Under the pieces are notes generated by a model. The model searched no databases. It had not been told where the DNA came from and was given only the letters and a program-made list of their open reading frames with translations. Of a stretch of DNA of 64,000 nucleotides, positions 26,920 to 38,352 are shown one piece after another (positions within the stretch are counted from its first letter, which is position 1; every line of letters begins with the position of its first letter). Source of the stretch: Spiribacter salilacus (lineage in GTDB: Bacteria > Pseudomonadota > Gammaproteobacteria > Nitrococcales > Nitrococcaceae); NCBI RefSeq assembly GCF_009649225.1, contig NZ_WJPP01000002.1, positions 457,042-521,041 on the forward strand, read 5' to 3'. The position numbers and the translations under genes were made by a program.

Positions 26920-28274
26920 GTGTCTTCCCCCTGTTCAGGCGGCAGCATAATGCCCACGGCTAGGCGTTCTGGCAGCAAATAACGCTCTGCCACCGATTGA
27001 ATATCTTGCGCGCTCACCGCGGCAATGCCGGCTTGGTAGTCTTGCAGCGTCTGCCAACCGGCGCCTGTGGTCTCGAGCATGCCAAGCTGCATTGCCTGAT
27101 AGAACACAGAGTCAAGCTCAAACAAATGATCTGCCAGCAATTGATTGCGGGCGCGCTCAAGCTCTTCTTCAGTAACCAGCTCGGCCTTTAATGCATCGAT
27201 TTGGGCACGCAGCGCCTCTTCTACCGCTTCAACCTGGCCATCTGCCGGCACCCCATAAAGCGAAAAATCGGCTTGTAGGCGAGCCATGGGGTTATATCCA
27301 GCGCCGGCGGCCGCTGCCACCTCGCTACCACGAACCAGCTGCTCAGCTAAGCGCGCACCTTCTCCGCCATCTAAAATCGCTGAGAGCATGAGTAATGCAT
27401 ACACATCGGCGCGATCTTCAACCGTGGCGAATGAGGGCACATCGTAGCTTAAGCGAAGCTGAGGAATCTGGGCTTGAGCATCCCGATAAATTAATCGCCG
27501 CTCGCCCGCTGCATCAAAAACGTTAGGGTCGCGCACTGCCGGTACTTCACGTGCCGGAATATCGCCAAAATACTCTTCCGCCAGCGCATAAACAGCATCA
27601 GCCTGAACGGCACCTGCCACAATTAACGTGGCATTACTGGGTGAGTACCAATGCTCATACCACGACTGCAGATCGTCCAAGCTGATGCTACGAATGTCAT
27701 CTTCCCATCCGATAATCGGGTGGGCATAACCCGTGCCGGGGTTAGCGACCGCTGCAAAGCGCTCGCCAAAACGCCCTTCGGGTCGATCATCACTGCGCAG
27801 CCGACGCTCTTCAAGAATCACCTCACGCTCGGTGGCAAGGGCATCGTCGGTGAGCTGCAGATTCATCATCCGATCAGACTCAAGCTCAAAGGCAATCGGC
27901 AAACGATCGGCCGCCATAATTTCAAAATAGGCAGTAAAATCGCGGCTGGTAAAGGCGTTTAAACGCCCCCCTTCGCGCGAAACGATGGCGGAGAATTCGC
28001 CCTCAGGAAACTGCTCCGTGCCTTTAAACATCATATGCTCAAGCATGTGCGCGATGCCGGTAACACCGCGTGCCTCGTAACTCGAGCCCACGTTGTACCA
28101 AACCTGCGAAACCACAACCGGTGCGCGATGATCTTCTCTAACGAGCACCTGCATACCGTTATCAAGTGTAAATCGAGTAATGTTGCCAATATTGTTGTTA
28201 TTGCCATCATCTGCAAAAGCAGGTGCGGCCATTAACGCGGGAAGCAACGCGAAGATTGCATTTCTGGCTGCCAT
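26916..28274 (-). CDS. M16-family zinc metallopeptidase, catalytic subunit
   Basis: This is a 452-residue protein. The signal peptide MAARNAIFALLPALMAAPAF ends before ADDG. The HMLEH zinc site (HxxEH) lies near residue 76, followed by NAFTSRDFTAYFE and a downstream Glu (LATEREVILEERR) that completes the metal site. The ATG at 28274 is chosen over 28298 because AGAGG lies 6 nt before it and it gives a proper signal peptide. It is divergent from ftsY, the usual neighbourhood of this pair in gammaproteobacteria. Confidence 0.92.
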   Translation of the reverse strand: MAARNAIFALLPALMAAPAFADDGNNNNIGNITRFTLDNGMQVLVREDHRAPVVVSQVWYNVGSSYEARGVTGIAHMLEHMMFKGTEQFPEGEFSAIVSREGGRLNAFTSRDFTAYFEIMAADRLPIAFELESDRMMNLQLTDDALATEREVILEERRLRSDDRPEGRFGERFAAVANPGTGYAHPIIGWEDDIRSISLDDLQSWYEHWYSPSNATLIVAGAVQADAVYALAEEYFGDIPAREVPAVRDPNVFDAAGERRLIYRDAQAQIPQLRLSYDVPSFATVEDRADVYALLMLSAILDGGEGARLAEQLVRGSEVAAAAGAGYNPMARLQADFSLYGVPADGQVEAVEEALRAQIDALKAELVTEEELERARNQLLADHLFELDSVFYQAMQLGMLETTGAGWQTLQDYQAGIAAVSAQDIQSVAERYLLPERLAVGIMLPPEQGEDT

Positions 28275-28358
28275 TTTTGTGCCTCTTAGTTGAGCCAATT
28301 CTGCCGACTGAATGCTAGGATACCGATACTTTGTTCCATCTCCATGGCCAGGAGTTCC

Positions 28359-29336
28359 ATGCTGCCTTTTAAACGCAACAAAACCGCTAACGAAACTGCT
28401 AACGAAACCGGCTTTTTTAGCAAGTTACGCGCAGGGCTCAAACGTACTGGCAGCGGGCTTGGGCAACTGTTTTCTGGGCGCCAATCGATTGATGCAGACT
28501 TACTCGAAGAGTTAGAGACCCATCTGCTCATGGCCGATGTGGGCATTGAGGCCACCACCCAAATCATCGATGACCTTACCGCTCGGCTAAAACGCAACCA
28601 AATAAATGACCCAGATAGCCTGCGTACCGCACTGCGCGAAGATATGTTGGCTATTTTAGAGCCGGTTGCCCAACCATTGGTTATTCCTCAACAAAAACAA
28701 CCCTTTGTCATTCTAACAGTGGGCATCAATGGCGCTGGCAAAACAACCACCATCGGTAAACTCGCCGCAAAACTCAAACAAGACGGGCATCGTGTTGTGC
28801 TGGCTGCCGGCGATACGTTTCGGGCGGCCGCGGTAGAGCAACTCAAGGTTTGGGGTGAGCGCACAGACATTCCAGTAATCAGCCAACCCACAGGCTCTGA
28901 TTCAGCGTCAGTCGTTTTTGATTCGCATCAATCAGCGATTGCCCGCGGTGCCGATGTGTTAATCGCAGACACAGCAGGGCGACTGCACACGCAAGCAAAC
29001 CTGATGGATGAGTTACGAAAAATTGCCCGGGTGTTAGGCAAACAGGATGAAAACGCTCCGCATGAGGTATTACTCGTTCTTGATGCCGGCACGGGTCAGA
29101 ATGCATTGGCGCAAGCAGAGCAGTTTTCCGAGGCGGTTAACGTTAGTGGTTTTGTGCTGACTAAACTGGATGGCACCGCCAAGGGCGGCGTGATTTTTGC
29201 GATTGCAAAACGCTTTGGCATTCCCGTGCGCTTTATCGGTATCGGTGAAGGCGTTGAGGATTTGCGTACGTTTAACGCCGAGGCGTTTGTCGATGCACTA
29301 CTCGATGTCTCTGCAACGGAAAAAAATGCGTCATGA
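28359..29336 (+). CDS. ftsY: Signal recognition particle receptor FtsY
   Basis: This is a 325-residue SRP-GTPase that docks ribosome-SRP complexes at the inner membrane. G1 is [15 protein letters not shown], followed by [14 protein letters not shown], the [17 protein letters not shown]3 motif and [11 protein letters not shown] (G4). The acidic A-domain is short, with only [12 protein letters not shown] residues, compared with E. coli FtsY (497). I use ATG 28359 because AGGAG precedes it. It overlaps ftsE by 4 nt (ATGA). Confidence 0.95.
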   Translation: MLPFKRNKTANETANETGFFSKLRAGLKRTGSGLGQLFSGRQSIDADLLEELETHLLMADVGIEATTQIIDDLTARLKRNQINDPDSLRTALREDMLAILEPVAQPLVIPQQKQPFVILTVGINGAGKTTTIGKLAAKLKQDGHRVVLAAGDTFRAAAVEQLKVWGERTDIPVISQPTGSDSASVVFDSHQSAIARGADVLIADTAGRLHTQANLMDELRKIARVLGKQDENAPHEVLLVLDAGTGQNALAQAEQFSEAVNVSGFVLTKLDGTAKGGVIFAIAKRFGIPVRFIGIGEGVEDLRTFNAEAFVDALLDVSATEKNAS

Positions 29337-29983
29337 TTCGATTTCATGGGGTTGCTAAGCGTTATCCAGGCGGAAACGATGCGCTGCGTGGTATCTCGTT
29401 TGAGGTAACCCAAGGCGAAATGGTGTTTGTGACTGGCCCCAGTGGCGCAGGCAAAAGCACGCTTTTGCGTCTTATCCCCCTCCTAGAGCGCCCCACCCGC
29501 GGCAGTATCATCGTCAATGACGTCAATCTGGCCACGCTAACACGCCGGCGAATTCCTTATTTGCGCCGCTCGATTGGCATGATTTTTCAAGATCATCGCC
29601 TGCTGCCCGACCGCTCCGTATTCGATAATGTGGCATTACCACTCGTTATTGCGGGGTTTGAGCATAAAGAAGCTCAACGCCGTGTTCGTGCAGCGCTTGA
29701 TAAGGTTGGGTTACTTGATCGAGAACGCAGTGATCCAGCCACGCTTTCGGGTGGTGAACAACAACGGGTAGGCATAGCAAGAGCGGTTGTTAGCCGTCCC
29801 TCCATTTTAATTGCAGACGAGCCAACCGGAAATCTCGACCCGGCTTTGTCTGAAGAAATCATGCGGCTTTTTGAGCAATTTAATCGGATTGGCGTAACGC
29901 TGATGATTGCCAGCCATGACCATGCCTTGGTAGAACGACTGGGGCATCGTCGACTTCATCTGGCCGATGGGGCGCTCGCATGA
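29333..29983 (+). CDS. ftsE: Cell division ATP-binding protein FtsE
   Basis: This is a 216-residue ABC ATPase that with FtsX forms the divisome complex activating septal cell-wall hydrolases. It has Walker A GPSGAGKST (about 36-44), Q-loop FQDHRLLPDRSVFDNV, signature LSGGEQQR, and Walker B ILIADEPTGNLDP. Overlaps on both sides (ATGA with ftsY and with ftsX) show tight translational coupling. Confidence 0.96.
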   Translation: MIRFHGVAKRYPGGNDALRGISFEVTQGEMVFVTGPSGAGKSTLLRLIPLLERPTRGSIIVNDVNLATLTRRRIPYLRRSIGMIFQDHRLLPDRSVFDNVALPLVIAGFEHKEAQRRVRAALDKVGLLDRERSDPATLSGGEQQRVGIARAVVSRPSILIADEPTGNLDPALSEEIMRLFEQFNRIGVTLMIASHDHALVERLGHRRLHLADGALA

Positions 29984-30897
29984 GATTTTTTACACAACAT
30001 CTTAGTGCCGCCATTGGCGCACTGGGTGAATTTCAGCGCCGGCTGACGGGTAACTTGATGACAATCACGGTCATCGGTATTGCCCTAGCATTGCCAGCGA
30101 TTTTCATTCTTGCCCTCGATAATTTGGCCGAAGTATCCCAAGACTGGGACGGCACGCCGAGCGCTAATGTCTACCTAGAACGCACGCTCAGCGAGCAGGA
30201 GCAAACCGCACTGCTATCGCAAATTGATGCGCTATCTGGCATTACGCGCAGCGTTTTAATCAGCGCCGAGCAGGGCAAAACAACCTTTGCCGAGCGCACC
30301 GGCATGGCTGAAATGCTCAATTTGCTTGAGCAAAATCCATTCCCGGCAGTTATTCAAGCCACGCCCGTGAACACCCTTAACCCAGATGAGGTAAGCGCAT
30401 TGGTCGGCACGCTTGCTGATTTACCAGGCGTGGAAGATGTGCGTCTTGACCAAGCTTGGCTGCAGCGCCTGCAAACCATCGTAGACCTAGCTAGCCGAGC
30501 CACGGGGTTAATCGGCGCCCTGCTGGCAATTGCCGTTGTGCTTGTGGTGGGCAATACCATTCGGTTGGATATTGAAAATCGCCGGAGCGAAATTGAGATT
30601 ATGAAGCTCATTGGCGGTACTGATGCCTTTGTGCGCCGGCCTTTTGTTTACACCGGTTTCTGGCATGGCTTGATGGGTGGCATGCTGGCGTGGATACTAA
30701 GCGCCATTGTGATTGCCGTGGTTGCACGGCCAGCTAATCGCCTTGCCGGTTTATACGACTCGGGGTTTGCGCTCAGTGGACCCTGGCTAGCAGATGGGCT
30801 GACTATTGTGGCAACCGGCGTTTTTCTCGGCTTGGTTGGCGCTTGGGTGGCGGTAACTCAACACCTTCGCCGCATTGAGCCTGGAGAGGGAACTTAA
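29980..30897 (+). CDS. ftsX: Cell division permease-like protein FtsX
   Basis: This 305-residue protein has four membrane helices: one near residue 30 ([19 protein letters not shown]) and three C-terminal ones ([53 protein letters not shown]). A large periplasmic domain lies between. [23 protein letters not shown] is the cytoplasmic coupling region typical of FtsX. It couples FtsE to periplasmic activators such as EnvC. It is followed after 25 nt by rpoH. Confidence 0.95.
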   Translation: MRFFTQHLSAAIGALGEFQRRLTGNLMTITVIGIALALPAIFILALDNLAEVSQDWDGTPSANVYLERTLSEQEQTALLSQIDALSGITRSVLISAEQGKTTFAERTGMAEMLNLLEQNPFPAVIQATPVNTLNPDEVSALVGTLADLPGVEDVRLDQAWLQRLQTIVDLASRATGLIGALLAIAVVLVVGNTIRLDIENRRSEIEIMKLIGGTDAFVRRPFVYTGFWHGLMGGMLAWILSAIVIAVVARPANRLAGLYDSGFALSGPWLADGLTIVATGVFLGLVGAWVAVTQHLRRIEPGEGT

Positions 30898-30922
30898 AGC
30901 CTTAATTGGGCTCAAATTGGGT

Positions 30923-31792
30923 ATGAATAACGCATTAATTGCAACAGATATCAATCGCTTGCCTCTACGGGCAGGTAGCGAGGAGCAGTACATTCAGGCG
31001 GTTAACGCTATTCCAGCGTTAGACGCAGAAACTGAACAGGATCTTGCCCTGCGCTACTTCGAGCATAACGACCTAGAAGCCGCGCGTTGGCTTGTGCTGG
31101 CGCACTTGCGCTTTGTAGTGCATGTAGCACGGGGTTACAACGGCTATGGGCTGCCGCTAGCCGATCTGATTCAAGAAGGCAATGTGGGCCTGATGAAAGC
31201 GGTTAAGCGTTTTGACCCCGCCGTTGGCGTGCGCTTGGTGTCTTTTGCCGTGCATTGGATCCGATCAGAGATTCATGAGTTTATTTTGCGCAACTGGCGC
31301 ATCGTTAAGGTGGCCACCACCAAGGCGCAGCGTAAGCTCTTTTTTAATCTCCGTAGCGCTAAAAAGCGCCTGGGTTGGTTGAATCGGCAAGAGGTTGAGG
31401 CCGTGGCGTCAGACTTAGGCGTTAAGCCCGAAGTTGTGACCGAAATGGAATCTCGGCTTGCTGCACAAGATGTAGAGTTTGACCCCGGGCCAGAAACAGA
31501 TACCGAAGAACCACATGCCAGTGCACCGGCACAGTATTTAATGGCCGATAATGCAGACCCTGCCAGCTCGCTTGAGCAAACAGACTGGGATGACTCACGT
31601 GAGCAGTCGCTACAACAGGCAATGAGCGCACTGGATGCGCGCAGTCGCGATATCCTTGTGCGCCGCTGGCTAGATGAGCCGAAGGCCACATTACAAACTT
31701 TGGCAGACGAATACGGCGTGTCTGCTGAGCGTATCAGGCAGCTTGAAAAGCAGAGCATTACCCAGCTCAAAGCACAATTGCAGAGCGCCTAA
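30923..31792 (+). CDS. rpoH: Heat-shock sigma factor RpoH (sigma-32)
   Basis: This is a 289-residue RNA polymerase sigma factor for heat-shock promoters. Region 2 reads [20 protein letters not shown]...[24 protein letters not shown]. The diagnostic RpoH box QRKLFFNLR follows. Region 4 has [21 protein letters not shown]. The ATG at 30923 is chosen because sigma-32 proteins begin just before a short N-terminal segment like this one. An upstream TTG frame would run into ftsX. The leader may fold as a thermosensor, which I could not test. The stop overlaps radC by 4 nt. Confidence 0.96.
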   Translation: MNNALIATDINRLPLRAGSEEQYIQAVNAIPALDAETEQDLALRYFEHNDLEAARWLVLAHLRFVVHVARGYNGYGLPLADLIQEGNVGLMKAVKRFDPAVGVRLVSFAVHWIRSEIHEFILRNWRIVKVATTKAQRKLFFNLRSAKKRLGWLNRQEVEAVASDLGVKPEVVTEMESRLAAQDVEFDPGPETDTEEPHASAPAQYLMADNADPASSLEQTDWDDSREQSLQQAMSALDARSRDILVRRWLDEPKATLQTLADEYGVSAERIRQLEKQSITQLKAQLQSA

Positions 31793-32463
31793 ATCAAGCC
31801 ACGCTCAACAAAGCTGACCGGTCGCCCCTCGCCAATCACAAAGTGATCGAGCACACGAATATCGACAGTACCGAGTGCTTTTTCCAAGCGCTCGGTCATT
31901 GTTTCGTCAGCACGACTAGGCTCGGCAACCCCTGATGGGTGATTGTGTGCAAGGATAACCGCCGCGGCATTTAAATCGAGCGCTCGTCGCACCACTTCAC
32001 GCGGGTAAACACTGGCACAATCAATTGTGCCGCGAAATAGCTCTTCAAACGCAATCACTTGATGGCGATTGTCTAAAAATAAGCAAGCAAAAACCTCGTG
32101 CTCTAAGTGACGCAATCGCGATATTAGATACCGCCGCGTATCCTCTGGCCCGGTTAAAGAATCACCCCGCATCAAGCGGGCGCGCAAGTGCCGGCGAGAC
32201 ATTTCAAGCACCGCCTGCAGCTGCACATACTTAGCCGGGCCTAAGCCATGATGCGATGAAAAGGTTTTGTTGTCGGCCTCCAGCAAGGGACGTAAACCAC
32301 CAAACTGCTGTAATAAACCGCGCGCCAAATCCACCGCCGTATGCCCTCGCACACCCGTTCGCAAAAAAATGGCCAGCAATTCTGCATCAGACAATGCCGT
32401 TGGACCCTGCCCCAAAAGTTTCTCCCGCGGCCGCTCTGCCTCGGGCCAATCCATAATTCCCAC
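31789..32463 (-). CDS. radC: RadC family JAB-domain protein
   Basis: This is a 224-residue protein. An N-terminal helix-hairpin-helix region ([20 protein letters not shown]) is followed by an MPN+/JAMM domain with Glu in [11 protein letters not shown] and the [14 protein letters not shown] zinc motif. Historically linked to DNA repair, its biochemical role remains unclear. The start may be 32463 or the ATG at 32454 ([14 protein letters not shown]). It is divergent from coaBC, a common gammaproteobacterial arrangement. Confidence 0.93.
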   Translation of the reverse strand: MGIMDWPEAERPREKLLGQGPTALSDAELLAIFLRTGVRGHTAVDLARGLLQQFGGLRPLLEADNKTFSSHHGLGPAKYVQLQAVLEMSRRHLRARLMRGDSLTGPEDTRRYLISRLRHLEHEVFACLFLDNRHQVIAFEELFRGTIDCASVYPREVVRRALDLNAAAVILAHNHPSGVAEPSRADETMTERLEKALGTVDIRVLDHFVIGEGRPVSFVERGLI

Positions 32464-32538
32464 CGCATCTCTCCCTGTTCAGCCAGCGCAGAACAGTGTA
32501 ACTTCGCGACTTTGGAAGACCTGTGAACCAGTTCCGCT

Positions 32539-33732
32539 ATGACACTGATCGGTGAACGTATTCTGCTGGGGGTTAGTGGTGGCATTGCCGCCTATAAGGC
32601 TCCAGATTTGGTCCGCCGCCTTCGCGATGCCGGCGCTGAAGTGCGTGTGGTACTTACCGACGGCGCACAAGCCTTTGTGGGGCCCCTGACGTTTCAGGCG
32701 GTAGCGCATACACGCGTGCACACAGAATTACTCGACTCTGAAGCAGAGGCCGGCATGGGCCACATTGAATTGGCGCGCTGGGCAACTCGTGTTGTCATCG
32801 CACCGGCTAGTGCAAACTGCTTAGCAAGACTTGCCCACGGCTTTGCTAATGATTTACTGAGCACGTTATGCCTTGCCACACAGGCACCTATTACCGTCTG
32901 CCCAGCGATGAACCACATCATGTGGCAAGCGCCCGCCACAAAGCATAATCTTGCACAACTTGAGCAGCGGGGCATCCGTATTTTGGGCCCTATCGATGGC
33001 CCATTAGCCGAGGGCGAGTCAGGGCCAGGGCGGTTAATGGAACCGCTGGATATTGTTCAGGCGCTTAGCATTAACAAGGCTGGCGCGCTGGCGGGCAAAA
33101 CCCTCCTTATCACCGCTGGCCCCACGCATGAGCCGATTGATCCGGTGCGCTTTATTGGTAATCGCAGTAGTGGGCGAATGGGTTATGCCATTGCTACTGC
33201 CGCCGCACAGCAGGGCGCAACGGTTACCCTCATTAGTGGGCCGACAGCCTTATCCACACCGCACGGTGTAGAACGCATTAACGTATCCACCGCGCTCGAA
33301 ATGCATGACGCGGTGATGCAGCACATTAAAGGCAAAGCAATTTTTATTGCTGCCGCGGCCGTTGCTGACTATCGCATCGCCACGCCAGCTGCACAGAAAA
33401 TAAAAAAATCAACGGCACAAACATCGCTAACCCTTATCCCTAATCCAGATATTGTTGCCGAAGCCGCGGCTTTGCCTAATCGGCCGTATATCGTTGGGTT
33501 TGCGGCAGAAACCGAAGCGGTTATCGACAATGCCCGCGCCAAGCGCGAGCGTAAGGGGCTCGATATGATCGCGGCCAATCAGGTTGGCCCGGGTTTAGGT
33601 TTTGATACCGAAGATAATTGTTTGCATATCCTGTCGGAACATGCAGAGCGCACGCTGGGGCCAGCACCCAAACCAAGCCTGGCAAACGAACTTCTTTTAT
33701 TGATTGCAGATGCGGTAAATGAACAACATTGA
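32539..33732 (+). CDS. coaBC: Bifunctional phosphopantothenoylcysteine decarboxylase/synthetase
   Basis: This is a 397-residue two-domain enzyme of coenzyme A synthesis. The N-terminal flavoprotein decarboxylase (CoaC) has [32 protein letters not shown] and PAMNHIMW, the substrate-binding clamp. The C-terminal synthetase (CoaB) has [20 protein letters not shown] and [12 protein letters not shown]. With coaD about 8 kb away it supplies the late CoA pathway. It overlaps dut by 14 nt. Confidence 0.96.
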   Translation: MTLIGERILLGVSGGIAAYKAPDLVRRLRDAGAEVRVVLTDGAQAFVGPLTFQAVAHTRVHTELLDSEAEAGMGHIELARWATRVVIAPASANCLARLAHGFANDLLSTLCLATQAPITVCPAMNHIMWQAPATKHNLAQLEQRGIRILGPIDGPLAEGESGPGRLMEPLDIVQALSINKAGALAGKTLLITAGPTHEPIDPVRFIGNRSSGRMGYAIATAAAQQGATVTLISGPTALSTPHGVERINVSTALEMHDAVMQHIKGKAIFIAAAAVADYRIATPAAQKIKKSTAQTSLTLIPNPDIVAEAAALPNRPYIVGFAAETEAVIDNARAKRERKGLDMIAANQVGPGLGFDTEDNCLHILSEHAERTLGPAPKPSLANELLLLIADAVNEQH

Positions 33733-34174
33733 AATAAAAATTCTCGACCAACGCTTAGGCAATGAATTTCCGTTTCCAGACTACGCCACGGCGGGGTCTG
33801 CTGGCATTGATCTTAGAGCGTGTCTTGATGCGCCTTTGAACTTACAGCCTAGGCAGACAGAGCTAATCCCCTCCGGCATGGCCGTGCACATTGCAGATGC
33901 TGAGCATGCCGCGGTTGTCCTGCCACGCTCTGGGCTTGGCCATAAACACGGCATTGTGCTGGGTAATTTAGTGGGGTTAATTGACTCTGACTATCAGGGT
34001 GAAATCTTTATCTCTTGCTGGAATCGCAGTGATACCACTTTTAATATCGAACCTGGTGAGCGCATCGCGCAATTGGTTTTTTTACCCATCAGCCGCCCTC
34101 AATTTAATGTGGTTAAAGACTTTGAGCAGAGCACCCGTGGTGAAGGCGGGTTTGGACACACCGGCCGACAATAA
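33719..34174 (+). CDS. dut: dUTP diphosphatase
   Basis: This 151-residue trimeric dUTPase has all five family motifs: [45 protein letters not shown], and the C-terminal Gly-rich arm [11 protein letters not shown]. It hydrolyses dUTP to dUMP, keeping uracil out of DNA. It starts inside the 3' end of coaBC, as in many gammaproteobacteria. Confidence 0.97.
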   Translation: MNNIEIKILDQRLGNEFPFPDYATAGSAGIDLRACLDAPLNLQPRQTELIPSGMAVHIADAEHAAVVLPRSGLGHKHGIVLGNLVGLIDSDYQGEIFISCWNRSDTTFNIEPGERIAQLVFLPISRPQFNVVKDFEQSTRGEGGFGHTGRQ

Positions 34175-34201
34175 ATAAAGAAATGATAAGGGACAGCCAC
34201 C

Positions 34202-35584
34202 GTGACTGTTATCGATGAAACCATCCTGCGTGCTTATGATATTCGGGGCATTGTCGATCAAGATTTAACCGAAGCCACCGTTAAAGCGCTTGGGCATGCC
34301 ATTGGCAGCGTCGCCGCTTCACATCAACAAGAGCGAGTTGTGGTGGGGTATGACGGGCGGGCCTCAAGCCCTCGGCTAGCCGCCGCGTTGCGCGCTGGCC
34401 TAATGGCCGCCGGGCGAACCGTCATCGATATTGGCGAAGTTCCTACACCTTTGGTGTATTTTGCAACTTATCACTTAAACACGGGCGCCGGCATTGCCAT
34501 TACTGGCAGCCATAATCCGCCGGATTACAACGGCTTAAAAACCGTCATGAACCATGGCCCATTTTGGGGCGAGGCCATTAAAGACCTCGGCCGTCGGCTG
34601 CGCGAAGATGACCTGGTTAACGGCCAAGGCAGCACAGAATCAGTGGATATCCGCCCAGCCTATTTAGAAAAAATCCAGCAAGGCATCGATCTTAAGCGGC
34701 CACTCAAAGTTGTTATCGACTGCGGTAATGGCGTGCCTGGCGGGCTGGCGCCTGAGCTCTTGAAATCGCTTGGCGCAGACGTCATTCCACTTTTTTGCGA
34801 GGTAGACGGGCAATTCCCCAATCACCACCCAGACCCCAGCCTGCCAGAGAATCTCCAAGACCTAATTGCCACGGTTAAGGCGCAGTCTGCCGATGTTGGC
34901 ATTGCGTTTGATGGCGATGGCGATCGCCTCGGCGTGGTTGATGAGCAGGGCCATATTATTTGGGCTGACCGGCAAATGATGCTGTATGCACGCGAGGTGC
35001 TGCGAGAGCGCCCAGGCGAAGCGGTGATCTTTGATGTGAAATGCAGCGGTGCGCTTGCCACGGTAATTGAACAAGCCGGTGGACAGCCACTGATGTGGAA
35101 AACCGGTCACTCCCTGATTAAAGAGAAACTGCGCGAGACAAATGCCCCGCTAGCCGGCGAGATGAGTGGCCATTTGTTTTTTAATGATCGCTGGTATGGC
35201 TTTGATGATGCCCTGTATGCCGCTGCGCGGTTATTAGAGATTCTGGCGACTGATACCCGGCCTGCGTCTGCCATTTTTGCCGAACTCCCCGAGCCGCTCA
35301 GCACGCCAGAAATTCGCCTTGATCTTAACGAGGGCGAACCACACCGACTAATCACCGCGATTATGCAAACCGCTGCCTCTCAGCAAGACCACGCCAAAGT
35401 GACCACCCTTGATGGGTTGCGGATGGATTTTGCAGATGGCTGGGGGCTGGTGCGCGCATCAAACACTCAGCCCTGCCTTGTTATGCGCTTTGAGGGCCAA
35501 GATGAGACAGCACTTCAGCGCATTCGAGCCCATTTCCAAAACCTAATTCAGCAAGCAGCCAGCACAGAAAAAATCAGTATTTGA
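34202..35584 (+). CDS. algC: Phosphomannomutase/phosphoglucomutase
   Basis: This is a 460-residue alpha-D-phosphohexomutase. The phosphoserine loop is TGSHNPPDYNG (about residues 101-111), the metal loop is FDGDGDRLG, the sugar-specificity loop is GEMSGHLFF, and the C-terminal phosphate loop contains RASNTQPCLVMRFEG. It interconverts hexose 1- and 6-phosphates, feeding surface polysaccharides such as those made by the locus at the right end of this window. It starts with GTG, with AAGGGA about 9 nt upstream. Position after dut and before argB matches Pseudomonas algC. Confidence 0.93.
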   Translation: MTVIDETILRAYDIRGIVDQDLTEATVKALGHAIGSVAASHQQERVVVGYDGRASSPRLAAALRAGLMAAGRTVIDIGEVPTPLVYFATYHLNTGAGIAITGSHNPPDYNGLKTVMNHGPFWGEAIKDLGRRLREDDLVNGQGSTESVDIRPAYLEKIQQGIDLKRPLKVVIDCGNGVPGGLAPELLKSLGADVIPLFCEVDGQFPNHHPDPSLPENLQDLIATVKAQSADVGIAFDGDGDRLGVVDEQGHIIWADRQMMLYAREVLRERPGEAVIFDVKCSGALATVIEQAGGQPLMWKTGHSLIKEKLRETNAPLAGEMSGHLFFNDRWYGFDDALYAAARLLEILATDTRPASAIFAELPEPLSTPEIRLDLNEGEPHRLITAIMQTAASQQDHAKVTTLDGLRMDFADGWGLVRASNTQPCLVMRFEGQDETALQRIRAHFQNLIQQAASTEKISI

Positions 35585-35658
35585 CCCCGGTCAAGATTCC
35601 CAATTGCGGGTAGGCATAAGCTCCTAAACAGAACAACGTTACTAAGGAGTGTAAAACC

Positions 35659-36735
35659 ATGAAAGCCGCCTACTCGCTAACCGCGGCCGTTGCACTGGGA
35701 TTGGGCAGTAGCCTTGCGGCTGCTGACGATGCCATGCTTGAACGGGCACAATTGCTGTTTAAGCCAATTCCAGACAGTGCCGAAGATGTTTTAGCTGATC
35801 GTAACCCAATGACGCCAGAGAAGATCGAGCTGGGTGAGATGCTATTCTTCGACCCCCGACTGTCTGCTAGTCAAACCATAAGCTGTAATACCTGCCATAA
35901 CGTGGGCATGGGTGGTGATGACAACATCCCAACCTCCATTGGTCATGACTGGCAGCGTGGCCCGCGTAACTCACCCACCATTTTTAATGCGGTGTTTAAC
36001 GTAGCCCAGTTCTGGGATGGCCGGGCAGAAGACCTTCAGGAGCAGGCCAAAGGCCCCATTCAGGCTGGCGTTGAAATGAACAACACGCCCGATAACTTAG
36101 AGCGCACGCTCAATAGTATCGAGACCTACGTGGAAATGTTTAACGAAGCCTTCCCGGATGATCCTAACCCGGTAAGCTTCGATAACGTTGCTTCCTCGCT
36201 TGAGGTCTATCAGGCTACGTTAATTACGCCAGATGCGCCGTTTGACCTTTACCTTAAAGGGGATAAGGACGCACTGACGGAGCAACAGATGGCCGGCTTG
36301 GATGCATTTATGAACAAAGGCTGTGTGGCCTGTCATAACGGCGTTAATGTGGGCGGTCAGGGCTACTACCCGTTTGGTGTTATCTCACGTCCAGGCGCTG
36401 ATATTCTGCCCGATGACGACTTGGGTCGTGCGCAGGTTACGGAAACAGCGGCAGATCGCTATGTCTTCCGCTCTCCGTCACTGCGTAATGTGGAGCTAAC
36501 GGCACCTTACTTCCACTCAGGCAACGTGTGGAGCCTGCGTGAAGCGGTTGCGGTGATGAACGACTCTCAGCTCGGCAGCTTACTCAGCGACCAAGAAGTA
36601 GAAGACGTAACGGCGTTCTTGCGCGCACTGACTGGCAAGCAGCCCGACGTGGTCTATCCGGTTATGCCCGTGCGTACAGATAGCACGCCACTGCCTGATA
36701 TCCCGGACTACCCACGGGGTGCTGCGGCTAACTGA
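35659..36735 (+). CDS. Di-haem cytochrome c peroxidase (MauG/CcpA type)
   Basis: This is a 358-residue periplasmic enzyme that reduces hydrogen peroxide with electrons from small cytochromes. The signal peptide (MKAAYSLTAAVALGLGSSLA, cleaved near AAA) is clear. Two c-haem sites are CNTCH in the N-terminal domain and CVACH in the C-terminal domain. FDPRLSASQTISCNTCHN and FRSPSLRNVELTAPYFHSG are family hallmarks. AAGGAG precedes the start by 10 nt. It is a single-gene unit, with its own terminator, between algC and argB. Confidence 0.92.
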   Translation: MKAAYSLTAAVALGLGSSLAAADDAMLERAQLLFKPIPDSAEDVLADRNPMTPEKIELGEMLFFDPRLSASQTISCNTCHNVGMGGDDNIPTSIGHDWQRGPRNSPTIFNAVFNVAQFWDGRAEDLQEQAKGPIQAGVEMNNTPDNLERTLNSIETYVEMFNEAFPDDPNPVSFDNVASSLEVYQATLITPDAPFDLYLKGDKDALTEQQMAGLDAFMNKGCVACHNGVNVGGQGYYPFGVISRPGADILPDDDLGRAQVTETAADRYVFRSPSLRNVELTAPYFHSGNVWSLREAVAVMNDSQLGSLLSDQEVEDVTAFLRALTGKQPDVVYPVMPVRTDSTPLPDIPDYPRGAAAN

Positions 36736-36780
36736 TCCGCAGTCATGCTTGCGCCCTGGCTCGCGGGGCGCCAACATAAA

Positions 36781-36807
36781 GCCGCACAAACCCTGTGCGG
36801 CTTTTTT
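36781..36807 (+). terminator. Terminator after the cytochrome c peroxidase gene
   Basis: GCCGCACA (36781-36788) pairs perfectly with TGTGCGGC (36794-36801) around a five-base loop and is followed by six T. It lies 46 nt past the peroxidase stop and 23 nt before argB. Confidence 0.92.
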
Positions 36808-36823
36808 ATTTTGCGGAAATTAA

Positions 36824-38348
<1,525 letters not shown>

Positions 38349-38352
38349 GGTT